A stretch of 64,000 bases of DNA from Szabonella sp046295215 (GCA_046295215.1 JBKBNP010000006.1:1-64000), one strand, 5' to 3'; positions 42,384 through 51,776 are shown, numbered from the stretch's first letter. Numbers and translations are program-made. The notes: generated by a model not told the origin, from the sequence alone.

Positions 42384-44165
42384 TCAGACTGCGCCATCAG
42401 TGAACTGGAGCCGCGCCAGCCGGGCATAGAGTCCCCCCTCGGCCACCAGCGCCTCATGCGTGCCGGTCGCTGCGATTCGGCCCTGATCGAACACCACGAT
42501 GCGGTCGGCCTTCTTCACGGTCGCGAGCCTGTGCGCCACCACCAGCGTCGTGCGGTTCTTGGACAACTCCTCCACCGCCTGCTGCACCGCACGTTCGGAT
42601 TCCGCATCCAATGCGCTTGTCGCCTCGTCCAGCAGCAGCACCGGCGCGTCGCGCAGGATCGCGCGGGCAATCGCGATGCGCTGTTTCTGCCCGCCCGACA
42701 GCATCACGCCCCGCTCGCCCACATAGCTTTCATAGCCCTGCGGCAGCGCGGTCAGGAAATCATGCGCGGCGGCGGCCCGGGCAGCGGATTCCACCTCGGC
42801 ATCGGTGGCGTCGGGGCGGCCGAAGCGGATATTCTCAAGCGCCGTGGTCGCAAAGATCACCGGGTCTTGCGGCACCAGTGCGATCTCGCGCCGGAAATCG
42901 GCGCGCGACAGGGTTGCCAGATCCTGCCCGTCCAGCAGAACCCGACCCTCCTGCGGGTCATAGAACCGCAGGAGCATTTGCAGGATCGTCGTCTTGCCCG
43001 CGCCGGACGGACCGACCAGCGCCACGGTTTCACCGGGTTGCACATGCAGGTCCACCCCGTCCAGCGCCGAGACTTCGGGCCTTGCGGGATAGCGGAAGCG
43101 CACCCCTTCCAGCCGGATCTCGCCCCGGACGGGACGGGCCAGCGGGCGCGGCGAGACCGGATCCTGCACCGCATCCTCCACCGTCAGCAATTCAACGAGC
43201 CGTTCCGTGGCGCCTGCAGCGCGCTGCAATTCGCCCCAGATTTCCGACAATGCGCCGACCGAGCCCGCAACCATCACCGCATAGATCAGGAATTGCACCA
43301 GTTCGCCCGGCGTCATGGCCCCGGCCCGCACATCGCGCGCGCCGATCCACAGCACGCCCACGATTCCCGTGAAGATCAGGAAAATCACGATCACCGTCAT
43401 CACCGCCCGCGTGGCGATCCGCTTGCGCGCCGCGACATAGCTTTTTTCCGTCACATCCCCGAAGGTCCGGCGCGAGGCGTTTTCATGCGTGAAGGATTGC
43501 ACCGCCTGAACCGAGAGAAGCGCCTCGGAGGCATTGCCGGAACTCGCCGCGATCCAGTCCTGGTTTTCGCGGCTGAGCGCGCGCAGCCGTCGCCCCAGAA
43601 TGATGATCGGCACCACAACCGCCGGCACGATCATCAGGACCAGCCCGGTCAGCTTGGCCGAGGTCAGCATCAGCGCGATCAACCCGCCCAGCAGGATCAG
43701 CACATTGCGCAGCGCCACCGACACCGACGACCCGATCACCGACAGGATCAGCGTCGTGTCCGTCGTGATCCGCGACAGAACCTCGCCGGTCAGCACACGC
43801 TCGAAAAACGCGGGGCTCATCCCGATCACGCGGTCAAAGAGCGCGCGGCGTATGTCGGCAACAACCCGTTCGCCCAGCCGGGTGACAAGGAAATAGCGCA
43901 GCCCCGTGCCGACCGCCAACAGGGCCGCGATCAACAGGGCGGCAAAGAAATACTGGTCCAGAAGGGCGGCACGATCCTCGTTGAACCCGTCGACCACCCG
44001 GCGCACCGCCAGCGGCAGGACCAGCGCAACCCCCGCCGTCAGCACCAGCGCGAAGAAGGCCGCCAGCGTCTGCCCCCGGTAGGGGGACAGAAACGGAACC
44101 AGCCCCCGCAGCGCGCCGACGCGTTTCGATTTCTCGCGTTCCTCGATCATCTCGCCGCGTGCCAT
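42384..44165 (-). CDS. ABC exporter, fused permease/ATPase (MsbA/BmrA type)
   Basis: A 593-residue half-transporter. Six membrane segments occupy about residues 30-320, then an ABC ATPase with Walker A GPSGAGKTTIL, signature LSGGQKQRIAIARA, Walker B VLLLDEATSALD and H-loop VVAHRLATV. It probably exports lipids or hydrophobic compounds as a homodimer; the substrate is unknown. The start MARGEMIEEREKSKR (44163-44165) is chosen because GGGAGG lies upstream and the extension of the frame is poor. Divergent from the HAD gene. Confidence 0.92.
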   Translation of the reverse strand: MARGEMIEEREKSKRVGALRGLVPFLSPYRGQTLAAFFALVLTAGVALVLPLAVRRVVDGFNEDRAALLDQYFFAALLIAALLAVGTGLRYFLVTRLGERVVADIRRALFDRVIGMSPAFFERVLTGEVLSRITTDTTLILSVIGSSVSVALRNVLILLGGLIALMLTSAKLTGLVLMIVPAVVVPIIILGRRLRALSRENQDWIAASSGNASEALLSVQAVQSFTHENASRRTFGDVTEKSYVAARKRIATRAVMTVIVIFLIFTGIVGVLWIGARDVRAGAMTPGELVQFLIYAVMVAGSVGALSEIWGELQRAAGATERLVELLTVEDAVQDPVSPRPLARPVRGEIRLEGVRFRYPARPEVSALDGVDLHVQPGETVALVGPSGAGKTTILQMLLRFYDPQEGRVLLDGQDLATLSRADFRREIALVPQDPVIFATTALENIRFGRPDATDAEVESAARAAAAHDFLTALPQGYESYVGERGVMLSGGQKQRIAIARAILRDAPVLLLDEATSALDAESERAVQQAVEELSKNRTTLVVAHRLATVKKADRIVVFDQGRIAATGTHEALVAEGGLYARLARLQFTDGAV

Positions 44166-44283
44166 GCGCCCTGAAACCTCCCACAGACCGGGGTCGGGTT
44201 TAGGCGGTGATCCGCGCGCCCGCAAGCGCCGCAATTGCCGCGCCCCCTTTTCGCGCGGACTTCGCTGTGCCAACCTGCCCGGC

Positions 44284-44970
44284 ATGGCCCTGCCGCTTTG
44301 CATATTCGATGCCTATGGCACGCTCTTTGACGTGGCAGGGGCCGCGCGACGGGCCGCTGCCGAACCGGGGCAGGCCGCCCTTGCCGCCTGCTGGCAGCGC
44401 CTTTCGCAGGATTGGCGGGCCAAGCAGCTCGAATACACCTGGCAACGCGCGATCACCGGCGACCACGCCGATTTCGGCCTCGTGACGGCGCAGGCGCTCG
44501 ACTGGGCGATGGAGATGTGCGGTCTGGACGATGCACCCCTGCACGCGCGCCTGATGGCGCTTTACGACGAATTGCCCGCCTATGCCGAAGTGCCTGCCAT
44601 GCTGGCGCGACTCAAGGCCGCCGGGGCCAGAACGGCGATCCTTTCCAATGGCAGTCCCGCGATGCTGGCTGCCGCCATAGGCTCTGCCGGGATCGGTGGC
44701 AGTCTCGATGCGGTGCTGTCAGTGGAAGCCGTGGGCCGCTTCAAACCGGCTCCCGAGGTTTACGGGCTGGTCGAGGCGCATTTCGCGTTGCCGCCCGGGC
44801 GTGCGATGTTCGTGTCCTCGAATGGCTGGGATGTGGCGGCCGCTGCCGGTTTCGGCTTTCACACCGTCTGGGTGAACCGCGCGGGCCTGCCTGTTGACCG
44901 CCTGCCCCATCGCCCTGCCCGCATCCTGTCCGACCTTTCCTCCATTCCCGACCTGCCGGAGTTTCAATGA
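44284..44970 (+). CDS. haloacid dehalogenase type II
   Basis: A 228-residue HAD-superfamily enzyme. Motif I is CIFDAYGTLFDV (nucleophile Asp), motif II ILSNGSPAML, motif III Lys in GRFKPAPEVY, and motif IV FVSSNGWDVAAAAGFGF. The SSNGWD motif and DAYGTL opening identify L-2-haloacid dehalogenases, which hydrolyse 2-haloalkanoates to hydroxyacids. The gene is translationally coupled to the following alpha/beta hydrolase (ATGA). Confidence 0.93.
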   Translation: MALPLCIFDAYGTLFDVAGAARRAAAEPGQAALAACWQRLSQDWRAKQLEYTWQRAITGDHADFGLVTAQALDWAMEMCGLDDAPLHARLMALYDELPAYAEVPAMLARLKAAGARTAILSNGSPAMLAAAIGSAGIGGSLDAVLSVEAVGRFKPAPEVYGLVEAHFALPPGRAMFVSSNGWDVAAAAGFGFHTVWVNRAGLPVDRLPHRPARILSDLSSIPDLPEFQ

Positions 44971-45812
44971 CCGACTTCTTCACCGCATCCGACGGCGCCA
45001 GCCTTGCCTATCGCGACGAAGGGGCGGGCGCGCCGATCCTGTGCCTTGCCGGGCTGACCCGCACCATGGCGGATTTCGACTACATGATCCCGCATCTGCC
45101 GCCCTGCCGGGTGATCCGCATGGATTACCGGGGGCGCGGGGCCAGCGACCGGACCGGGGCCGCAACCTATACCGTGCCCCAGGAGGCGCGCGACGCGCTG
45201 GACCTTCTCGACCATCTCGGGGTGGCGCGGGCGGCGGTGCTGGGCACCTCGCGCGGCGGGTTGATCGCGATGATGCTGGCGGCGGTCGCAAAGGACCGGC
45301 TGGCGGGCATCTGCCTCAATGACATCGGCCCCGAGATTGCCCGTCCGGGGCTGGAACGGATCATGGATTACGTCGGCCGCAACCCGCGCGTGAAAACCCA
45401 TGCCGAACTGGCCGAGGCCCTGCCCCGCAACATGCCCGGGTTCCACAATGTGCCGCCCGACCGCTGGCTGGCCGATGCGCGACTGCATTATGGCGCCACC
45501 CCGGACGGGCTGCGCATCACCTATGACCCGGCCCTGCGCGAGGCATTCCTGGCGGCGTTCAACGGGTCCGAGGTCGATCTCTGGCCGCTCTTCGACGCCT
45601 GTGCGGGCCTGCCGCTGGCGCTGATCCGGGGGGCGAATTCGGACCTGCTGGCCCCGGCCACCGCCGCCGAGATGCGCCGCCGTCGCCCGGACATGATCTT
45701 TGCCGATGTGCCGGACCGCGCGCATATCCCCTTTCTCGACGAACCCGAAAGCCTGGCCGTGCTGCGCGGCTTTCTGGACGCGGTCAGAAATCGAGCCACA
45801 GACCCAGCTTGA
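44967..45812 (+). CDS. alpha/beta hydrolase
   Basis: A 281-residue alpha/beta-hydrolase with oxyanion region LCLAGLTRTMADFD, DYRGRGASDRTG, nucleophile elbow GTSRGGLIAMM, and acid/His regions ALIRGANSDLLAP and PDRAHIPFLDEPE. It may be a lactonase, esterase or C-C hydrolase; coupling to the dehalogenase suggests the degradation of a halogenated or hydroxy acid, an inference. Its last 29 bases overlap the 3' end of the oppositely directed gene. Confidence 0.88.
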   Translation: MTDFFTASDGASLAYRDEGAGAPILCLAGLTRTMADFDYMIPHLPPCRVIRMDYRGRGASDRTGAATYTVPQEARDALDLLDHLGVARAAVLGTSRGGLIAMMLAAVAKDRLAGICLNDIGPEIARPGLERIMDYVGRNPRVKTHAELAEALPRNMPGFHNVPPDRWLADARLHYGATPDGLRITYDPALREAFLAAFNGSEVDLWPLFDACAGLPLALIRGANSDLLAPATAAEMRRRRPDMIFADVPDRAHIPFLDEPESLAVLRGFLDAVRNRATDPA

Positions 45813-46461
45813 CTCGCGCATCCCGCGGCCCAAGCACGCCCACCGAAGGTGCCGCAACCAGATGCGCGCGCCCGAATTTCACCGCCGCCGCAGGCTCGAT
45901 CCGCAACTGGGGCTTGCCCCCCTGCCGCATCCAGCCCTGCGCCTGCACCATCAGCTTGATCCGGTCATGTGGCGAAAGCCCGATCGTGGCATCGAGCTTG
46001 CCGCTATGACGCGCGCCAATCCAGTCCTTGGTGACAACCCGTTCTACCTGAGCTTCCAGAACCATCCAGCCATTGCCCCAGCGGCTTTCGAACCCCTTGC
46101 CCCAGAACAGGCCTGCCCGCACGGCCAACTCGCCGGTGCCCGCCATATGCGCCCAGCTTCGCGCGGCAAGGCTCTCGCGCGTCTCCACCGCCAGCCCGGC
46201 GGAAAGGATGGCGCCGCCCTTGCCGCGCCAGACCGGATGATGGACAAACCCGGCCACGGAGGGCTGCGCATGGCCCTTGGCGCGCGTCGCCTCCACCCCC
46301 AGCGTCCAGTCGGCCCCGATGCCGTATTCGGCATGGATCTGCTGGCGCGTGCCATCGCTGCTGATCGCGACGAACCCCGCCCCCTTGTCGCGCGGCCAAG
46401 GGCCCGCCGCCACCGCAGGGGCCGCGCAAAGCCAGATCACCAGCGCCAGTCGCCCCCGCAT
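45784..46461 (-). CDS. outer-membrane/secreted protein of unknown function
   Basis: A 225-residue protein with a Sec signal peptide (MRGRLALVIWLCAAPAVAAG) and alternating polar/hydrophobic strands ending in Phe (VKLGLWLDF), the usual C-terminal signal of beta-barrel proteins. GAAAGG eight bases upstream supports the ATG at 46459-46461 over a GTG at 46467. The 3' end overlaps the facing hydrolase gene by 29 bases. Family not recognised; a small porin-like barrel is an inference. Confidence 0.7.
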   Translation of the reverse strand: MRGRLALVIWLCAAPAVAAGPWPRDKGAGFVAISSDGTRQQIHAEYGIGADWTLGVEATRAKGHAQPSVAGFVHHPVWRGKGGAILSAGLAVETRESLAARSWAHMAGTGELAVRAGLFWGKGFESRWGNGWMVLEAQVERVVTKDWIGARHSGKLDATIGLSPHDRIKLMVQAQGWMRQGGKPQLRIEPAAAVKFGRAHLVAAPSVGVLGPRDARVKLGLWLDF

Positions 46462-46595
46462 GCGCACCGCCTTTCACCCTGCAGCCTGCGCTCTTGAGCG
46501 TTAACGATCCGTAAACGACACCCTGCACTCCCCGCCTTCCCCCCGCGCGGCAAGCCGCTATAACTGCCCGCAGCCCCCGCAAAAAGGATCCGCCC

Positions 46596-47573
46596 ATGAC
46601 CAGCATCGCAATGATCGAGGCCGCCGCCGCCCGCGCCCGCGGCCATGTGCGGGTCACGCCGCTCCTGACCTCGCCCTTTCTGGACCGGATCGCAGGGCGG
46701 CGGGTTTTCGTCAAGGCCGAGGCGCTGCAACATACCGGCTCGTTCAAGTTCCGGGGCGCATGGTCGGCGATTTCGGCGCTTGACCCGGATCTGCGGGCGC
46801 GCGGCGTCATCGCCTTTTCCTCGGGCAATCACGCGCAGGGCGTGGCCCATGCGGCGGCGCTCCACGGCATCGCCTCGGTCATCATCATGCCCGACGATGC
46901 GCCGCGCATGAAGATCGACAACACAAGCGCGCTGGGGGCCGAGGTCGTGCTTTACGACCGCGCAGGCGGCGAGGACCGCGACGCCATCGGCGCGCGGCTT
47001 TCTGCCGAACGCGGGCTGACGCTCATCAAACCCTTCGACAATGCGCAGGTGATCGCCGGGCAAGGCACCTCCGGGCTTGAAATCGCGGCCCAGGCGGCAG
47101 AGGCCGGCGTGACCGCCGCCGATGTGCTGGTCTGTTGCGGCGGCGGCGGGCTGACCTCGGGCATTGCGCTGGCGCTGGAGGCCCGCGCCCCCGGCCTGCG
47201 TGCCCGCCCCTGCGAACCCGAGGGTTTCGACGATGTCACCCGCAGCCTCGCGACCGGACAACCCGCCCGCAACGCAGCACCCACCGGGTCGATCTGCGAC
47301 GCGATCCTGACGCCCACGCCGGGGGATCTGACCCTGCCGGTGATGCAGCGGCTTTGCGGCCCCGGCCTTGTCGTCACCGATGACGAGGCGCTGGAGGCGA
47401 TGGCGCTGGCCTGGGCGCGGCTGAAACTGGTGCTGGAACCGGGCGGCGCGGTCGCGCTGGCCGCCGCCTTGTTCCGACCCGACCGGATCGAGGGCGATGC
47501 GGTGATCGCGCTGGCCTCTGGCGGCAATGTCGACGCCCCGGTCTTTGCCCGCGCGCTGGCCCGGCTGCCGTGA
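46596..47573 (+). CDS. threonine/serine dehydratase (PLP-dependent, fold type II)
   Basis: A 325-residue PLP enzyme. The Schiff-base lysine is in TGSFKFRGA, the Asn-containing substrate loop SSGNHAQGVAHAA, and the phosphate-binding Gly-rich loop CCGGGGLTSG. It deaminates threonine or serine or racemises serine; as a short single-domain enzyme it lacks the ACT regulatory domain of biosynthetic IlvA, so a catabolic dehydratase or serine/threo-3-hydroxyaspartate-type enzyme is likely. The stop overlaps the next start (GTGA). Confidence 0.92.
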   Translation: MTSIAMIEAAAARARGHVRVTPLLTSPFLDRIAGRRVFVKAEALQHTGSFKFRGAWSAISALDPDLRARGVIAFSSGNHAQGVAHAAALHGIASVIIMPDDAPRMKIDNTSALGAEVVLYDRAGGEDRDAIGARLSAERGLTLIKPFDNAQVIAGQGTSGLEIAAQAAEAGVTAADVLVCCGGGGLTSGIALALEARAPGLRARPCEPEGFDDVTRSLATGQPARNAAPTGSICDAILTPTPGDLTLPVMQRLCGPGLVVTDDEALEAMALAWARLKLVLEPGGAVALAAALFRPDRIEGDAVIALASGGNVDAPVFARALARLP

Positions 47574-48337
47574 CCGGCCTGCATCTGGTCGCGGCGGGAC
47601 CGCCCGGGGGCGCGCCCCTGATCCTGCTGCACGGGCTCGGGCTCGATCTGCGGCTCTGGGAGGGCCTGATGGCGCATTTGCCGCCCGGGCTGCACCTGCT
47701 GCAACCGGATCTGCCGGGGCACGGCGCCTCACCCCGCCTCGCAACACCCAGCATGGGCGGCCTGATCCGCGCGGTGGAACAGGCGCTGGACGCACGGGGC
47801 GTCACCGGCGCGGTGATCCTCGGCCACGGCCTTGGCGGGCTGATCGCGCAGGGGCTGGCCGTCAAGCGGCTCGACCTGATCCGCGCCATGGTGCTGACCG
47901 CAACCGGCACGCGGCTTTCGGCCCGCAGCGTCTGGGACAGGCGGATCGCATCTGTCCGGCAGGGCGGAATGCCCGCAATCCTCCCCGAGATCGCCGGGAC
48001 CTGGTTTGCCCCCGCGCAGCGCGGCTCCGATCTCGCCCGACTCTGGTCCGCGCGTCTCACCGAAATGGACCCCGCAGGCTGGACCGACGCCGCCGCGGCA
48101 ATAGCGGGCAGCGATTTCCACCCGACCACCGCCACGCTGACCCTGCCAACCCTCGCCATCGCGGGCGGGCGCGATGCCGCCACCCCCGCCGACCTCCTGC
48201 GCGAAACCGCCGGTCTGATCCGGGGCAGCCGTTTCGCGCTGATCCCCCGCGCGGGCCATCTCGCCCCCGCCGAAACCCCCGCAGATTTCGCGGCCCCCCT
48301 TGCCGAATTCCTGCGCGCCATCGGCCATTGCGACTGA
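47570..48337 (+). CDS. alpha/beta hydrolase lacking the serine nucleophile
   Basis: A 255-residue protein, GTG start overlapping the preceding stop, related to 3-oxoadipate enol-lactonase-type hydrolases (PLILLHGLGLDLRLWEGL, LPGHGASP). The nucleophile elbow reads LGHGLGG, with Gly87 (codon GGC at 47828-47830) where Ser is expected. The acid (AGGRDAATP) and His (IPRAGHLAPAE) are present. It may be inactive, have an alternative chemistry, or reflect a single-base sequencing or mutation event. Coupling to the dehydratase suggests a common pathway. Confidence 0.82.
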   Translation: MTGLHLVAAGPPGGAPLILLHGLGLDLRLWEGLMAHLPPGLHLLQPDLPGHGASPRLATPSMGGLIRAVEQALDARGVTGAVILGHGLGGLIAQGLAVKRLDLIRAMVLTATGTRLSARSVWDRRIASVRQGGMPAILPEIAGTWFAPAQRGSDLARLWSARLTEMDPAGWTDAAAAIAGSDFHPTTATLTLPTLAIAGGRDAATPADLLRETAGLIRGSRFALIPRAGHLAPAETPADFAAPLAEFLRAIGHCD

Positions 48338-48347
48338 CCCTCCCTGC

Positions 48348-48438
48348 TTTTTCTGTCTCGAAATATCCTCGGGGGGAGGCGCTGCCCCGGCTCTGCCGGG
48401 GGAGCGCCCGGGGGGCGGACAGCCCCCCGCCGCCACCC
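48348..48438 (-). repeat. dispersed intergenic repeat, copy B
   Basis: Reverse-orientation copy of the repeat at 21216-21287. On the plus strand it starts CTTTTTCTGTCTCGAAATAT and continues CCTCGGGGGG into GC-rich palindromic arms. It separates the two alpha/beta hydrolase genes. Confidence 0.7.
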
Positions 48439-48503
48439 ATGCCCCCCTTGCACCGCAGGGACGTCTCCCCTACCGATGGAGGCCAAGACGGAAAGGTCGG
48501 CAG

Positions 48504-49190
48504 ATGGCACGTATTCTTCTGATCCATGGCTCCTGCCACGGGGCCTGGTGCTGGCGCGATGTGCTGCCGCATCTGGTGGGCCATGATGTCCGCGCCATCG
48601 ACCTGCCGGGCCATGGGGACGATCCCACCCCGGCCAGCGCGGTCACGCTCGACCTCTATGCCGAGGCGATCCTCGACCAGTGCGACGGGCCGACCTTTGT
48701 CGCAGGACATTCCATGGCGGGCTATCCGATCTCTGCCGCGGCCGAACGCGCGCCGGAAAAGATCGCGCGCCTGACCTATGTCTGCGCCTATCTTCCCCGG
48801 TCGGGCCTGTCGCTGGCCGACATGCGCCGCGCCGGTCCCCGCCAGCCGCTGCGCGAGGCGATCGAGGTTTCCGCCGATGGCGTGACCTTCTCCTTCCTCC
48901 CCGACATGCTGCATGACAAGCTCTATCACGACTGCCCCGAAGGAACGGTCGATTTCGCCAAGCCCCGGCTCACGCCCCAGCCGATCCGCCCGCAGGCGAC
49001 CCCGATCGCGCTGACCGACCGCTTTGCCGCCGTCCCGAAACGCTATATCCGCTGCACCGAAGACCGCGCCATCCCGCCCGAATATCAGGCCGATATGGCA
49101 AAGGGGGCCGCCGAACGTTTCGAATTGCCCTGCGCCCATTCGCCCTTCTTTGCGATGCCGGAGCGGCTCGCGGCGCTTCTGACGCCATGA
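48504..49190 (+). CDS. alpha/beta hydrolase (methylesterase/salicylate-esterase-like)
   Basis: A 228-residue alpha/beta-hydrolase of the methylesterase/hydroxynitrile-lyase-like group. It starts MARILLIHGSCHGAWCWRDV, has nucleophile elbow VAGHSMAGYPIS, and a C-terminal His in CAHSPFFAMPE; the acid is probably in CTEDRAIP. It is coupled to the MFS exporter gene by an ATGA overlap. Longer upstream frames start within the repeat and are rejected. Confidence 0.87.
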   Translation: MARILLIHGSCHGAWCWRDVLPHLVGHDVRAIDLPGHGDDPTPASAVTLDLYAEAILDQCDGPTFVAGHSMAGYPISAAAERAPEKIARLTYVCAYLPRSGLSLADMRRAGPRQPLREAIEVSADGVTFSFLPDMLHDKLYHDCPEGTVDFAKPRLTPQPIRPQATPIALTDRFAAVPKRYIRCTEDRAIPPEYQADMAKGAAERFELPCAHSPFFAMPERLAALLTP

Positions 49191-50434
49191 CAGACCAGCC
49201 CGCCCACGCGCGCGCGCCCACGCCCCGGCTCGCGCTCACCTTCATCCTCATCACGGTGGCGCTCGACGCCATCGGCATCGGGCTGATCTTTCCGGTGATG
49301 CCCGACCTGATCGAGAGCGTGACCGGCGGCACGCTCTCGCAGGCCGCCCTCTGGGGCGGGGTTCTGGCCACCTCCTTTGCGGTGATGCAGTTCCTGTTCG
49401 GCCCCATTGTCGGCTCGCTGTCGGACCGGTTCGGGCGCAGGCCGGTGCTGCTGATCTCGCTCGGCGTCATGGCGGCGGGCTATCTGGGAATGGCGCTGGC
49501 ACCGACGATCTGGATCCTGCTCGCCACCCGGATCGTTGCAGGGATCGCGGCGGCCACCCATTCCACCGCCACCGCCTTCATCGCCGACATCACCCCGCCC
49601 GAGGATCGTGGCCGCCGCTTCGGGCTGATCGGGGCGGCCTTCGGCACGGGCTTTGTGATGGGGCCGCTGATCGGCGGATTGCTGGCGAGCGTGGATCTGC
49701 ACCTGCCCTTTCTGGCCGCGGGCGGGCTGGCGCTGGCCAACATGCTGTTCGGGATGATCGTGCTGCCCGAAACACTGCGCCCCGAAAACCGCCGCGCCTT
49801 CACGCTGCGCCGCGCCAATCCGCTGGGGGCGCTGCGCGCGGTCGGTCGTTTGCCGGGGCTGCGGGCGCTGCTGACGACCTTCCTGATCCTCGGCATCGCG
49901 ATGAATGTCTATCCGGCGATCTGGGCGTTTTTCGGCAAGGCGCGGTTCGGCTGGGACACCACGATGATCGGCTATTCGCTGGCGCTATACGGCGTGTCCT
50001 TCGCGCTGGGGCAGGCGCTGCTGGTCGGCCCGCTGATCCGGCGGCTGGGGGAACATCGCGCGGCGCTTTGGGGCATGTGGGTTGACATCGTGATGCTCAC
50101 GGCGCTCGGGCTTGTCACCTCCCCCGTCATCGCGCTGATCCTGACGCCGATCACGGCGCTTGGCGGGGTGACGACGCCCGCGCTTCAGGCCATCCTCTCG
50201 CGCAACACGCCCGCCGATGCGCAGGGCGAGTTGCAGGGCGTTCTCGCCTCGCTCAACGCCATTGCGATGATTGCGGCCCCGCTGCTGATGACGACGACCT
50301 TTGCCATCTTCACCGCCCCCGGTGCCCCCTTCTACGCCCCCGGGGCGCCCTTCCTTCTGGCTGCGCTGATGATGGTCGCGGTCATTGCCATCCACACCAC
50401 CCGGCCCCGCGTTCAGGCGGGATTGCCGGGCTGA
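49187..50434 (+). CDS. MFS transporter, Tet(A)/TCR-type drug exporter family
   Basis: A 415-residue twelve-segment major facilitator protein. Motif A is GSLSDRFGRRPVLL between segments 2 and 3, and GFVMGPLIGGLLA corresponds to motif C of drug exporters. The TCR/Tet subgroup is proton-driven drug efflux; tetracycline specificity cannot be claimed from sequence. Read with the preceding hydrolase (ATGA overlap), so it may export the hydrolase product or its substrate. Confidence 0.88.
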   Translation: MTDQPAHARAPTPRLALTFILITVALDAIGIGLIFPVMPDLIESVTGGTLSQAALWGGVLATSFAVMQFLFGPIVGSLSDRFGRRPVLLISLGVMAAGYLGMALAPTIWILLATRIVAGIAAATHSTATAFIADITPPEDRGRRFGLIGAAFGTGFVMGPLIGGLLASVDLHLPFLAAGGLALANMLFGMIVLPETLRPENRRAFTLRRANPLGALRAVGRLPGLRALLTTFLILGIAMNVYPAIWAFFGKARFGWDTTMIGYSLALYGVSFALGQALLVGPLIRRLGEHRAALWGMWVDIVMLTALGLVTSPVIALILTPITALGGVTTPALQAILSRNTPADAQGELQGVLASLNAIAMIAAPLLMTTTFAIFTAPGAPFYAPGAPFLLAALMMVAVIAIHTTRPRVQAGLPG

Positions 50435-50453
50435 GCCATTGAAAGGAGCCGTC

Positions 50454-51689
50454 ATGCGCCTCAAGGATCTGGAGATCTTCATCGTTTCCCCCCCGGCCCC
50501 CGGCTGGGGCGGGCGCTACTGGATCTTTCCGAAACTGACCACGGAGTGCGGCATTGTCGGCTATGGCGAATGTTACGCCTCCACCGTCGGCCCCGCCGCC
50601 ATGGTCGCGGTGATCGAGGATGTCTTTGCCCGCCACATGGAGGGCGAGAACCCCGAGAATATCGAACTGATGTTCCGCCGGGCCTATTCCTCGGGCTTCA
50701 CGCAGCGCCCCGATCCCACGGTGATGGGCGCCTTTTCGGGGCTGGAGATTGCCTGCTGGGACATTCTGGGCAAGGCCCGCGGGCGGCCCGTCTGGGCGCT
50801 TCTGGGCGGGCGGATGAATGACCGCATCCGCAGTTACACCTATCTTTACCCCGCCCCCGGGCAAGAGAGCGCCGCCTTCTGGATCAACCCCGACATGGCT
50901 GCCGAGGCTGCCCTGCGCTTTGTGAATCTCGGGTTTACGGCGGTTAAATTCGACCCGGCAGGCCCCTACACCATCCGCGGCGGCCACCACCCGGCGATGT
51001 CGGACATCACCCGCTCGGTGGCCTTCTGCCGCGCCATCCGCGAGGCGGTGGGGGACCGGGCGGATCTCTTGTTCGGCACGCATGGGCAGTTCACCACGCC
51101 GGGTGCGATCCGGCTGGGGCAGGCGTTGGAACCTTACCTGCCGCTCTGGTATGAAGAACCGATCCCGCCCGACAACCTTGCGGAATTCGCCACCGTCGCG
51201 GCTGCCGTGCGCATCCCGCTGGCCACGGGCGAGCGGTTGACCACCAAGGCCGAGTTCGGCGCGCTGTTGCGCCATGGCGGGGTCAAGATCCTGCAACCGG
51301 CCCTTGGCCGGGTCGGCGGCATCTGGGAAGCCAAGAAGATCGCTGCCATGGCCGAGATCTACAATGCCGAAATGGCCCCGCATCTTTATGCCGGGCCGGT
51401 GGAATGGGCGGCGAACATCCATCTGGCCACCTCGATCCCCAACCTTCTGCTGGCCGAAACCATCGAGACGGGGGGCAGCTTCCATCTGGCGCTGATCGGC
51501 CAGTCGATCCGCTGGGAAGAGGGTTACATCATCCCGCCCGAAGCCCCCGGCCTCGGCATCGCCTTCGACGAGGATCTGGCGCGCGCGCATCCCTATACCG
51601 GCACCCGCCTGCATCTGGAAATGCAGGAGGCGCCCTGCGACTATCGCCATGGCAATGCCTTCGAGGGCGGTGCGCCTGCGGGCACCTGA
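50454..51689 (+). CDS. mandelate racemase/muconate lactonizing enzyme family protein (galactonate-dehydratase-like)
   Basis: A 411-residue enolase-superfamily member. The start MRLKDLEIFIVSPPAP follows GAAAGGAG with good spacing. Catalytic positions visible: Lys in AVKFDP, His in FGTHGQ, Glu in WYEEP, Glu in TGERL and His in APHLYAG. At the usual first metal-ligand Asp position it has Gly208 in FGTHGQ (compare DFHG in galactonate dehydratases), so metal coordination or function may differ. It is monocistronic, ending before a bidirectional terminator facing glnA. Confidence 0.85.
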   Translation: MRLKDLEIFIVSPPAPGWGGRYWIFPKLTTECGIVGYGECYASTVGPAAMVAVIEDVFARHMEGENPENIELMFRRAYSSGFTQRPDPTVMGAFSGLEIACWDILGKARGRPVWALLGGRMNDRIRSYTYLYPAPGQESAAFWINPDMAAEAALRFVNLGFTAVKFDPAGPYTIRGGHHPAMSDITRSVAFCRAIREAVGDRADLLFGTHGQFTTPGAIRLGQALEPYLPLWYEEPIPPDNLAEFATVAAAVRIPLATGERLTTKAEFGALLRHGGVKILQPALGRVGGIWEAKKIAAMAEIYNAEMAPHLYAGPVEWAANIHLATSIPNLLLAETIETGGSFHLALIGQSIRWEEGYIIPPEAPGLGIAFDEDLARAHPYTGTRLHLEMQEAPCDYRHGNAFEGGAPAGT

Positions 51690-51776
51690 GCCCGCGCGTC
51701 AGGGCTGACGGCTTTCATCGCTCCGCGTGCCGCAGCGGGGAAGCCCGTCAGGGTGGAAAAGCGACGCGGGAAAGGA

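Noticed and set aside
48300..48503. Longer start for the esterase-like gene
   Set aside because: The extension overlaps the preceding gene and a dispersed repeat, and the family N-terminus MARILLIHG starts at 48504.
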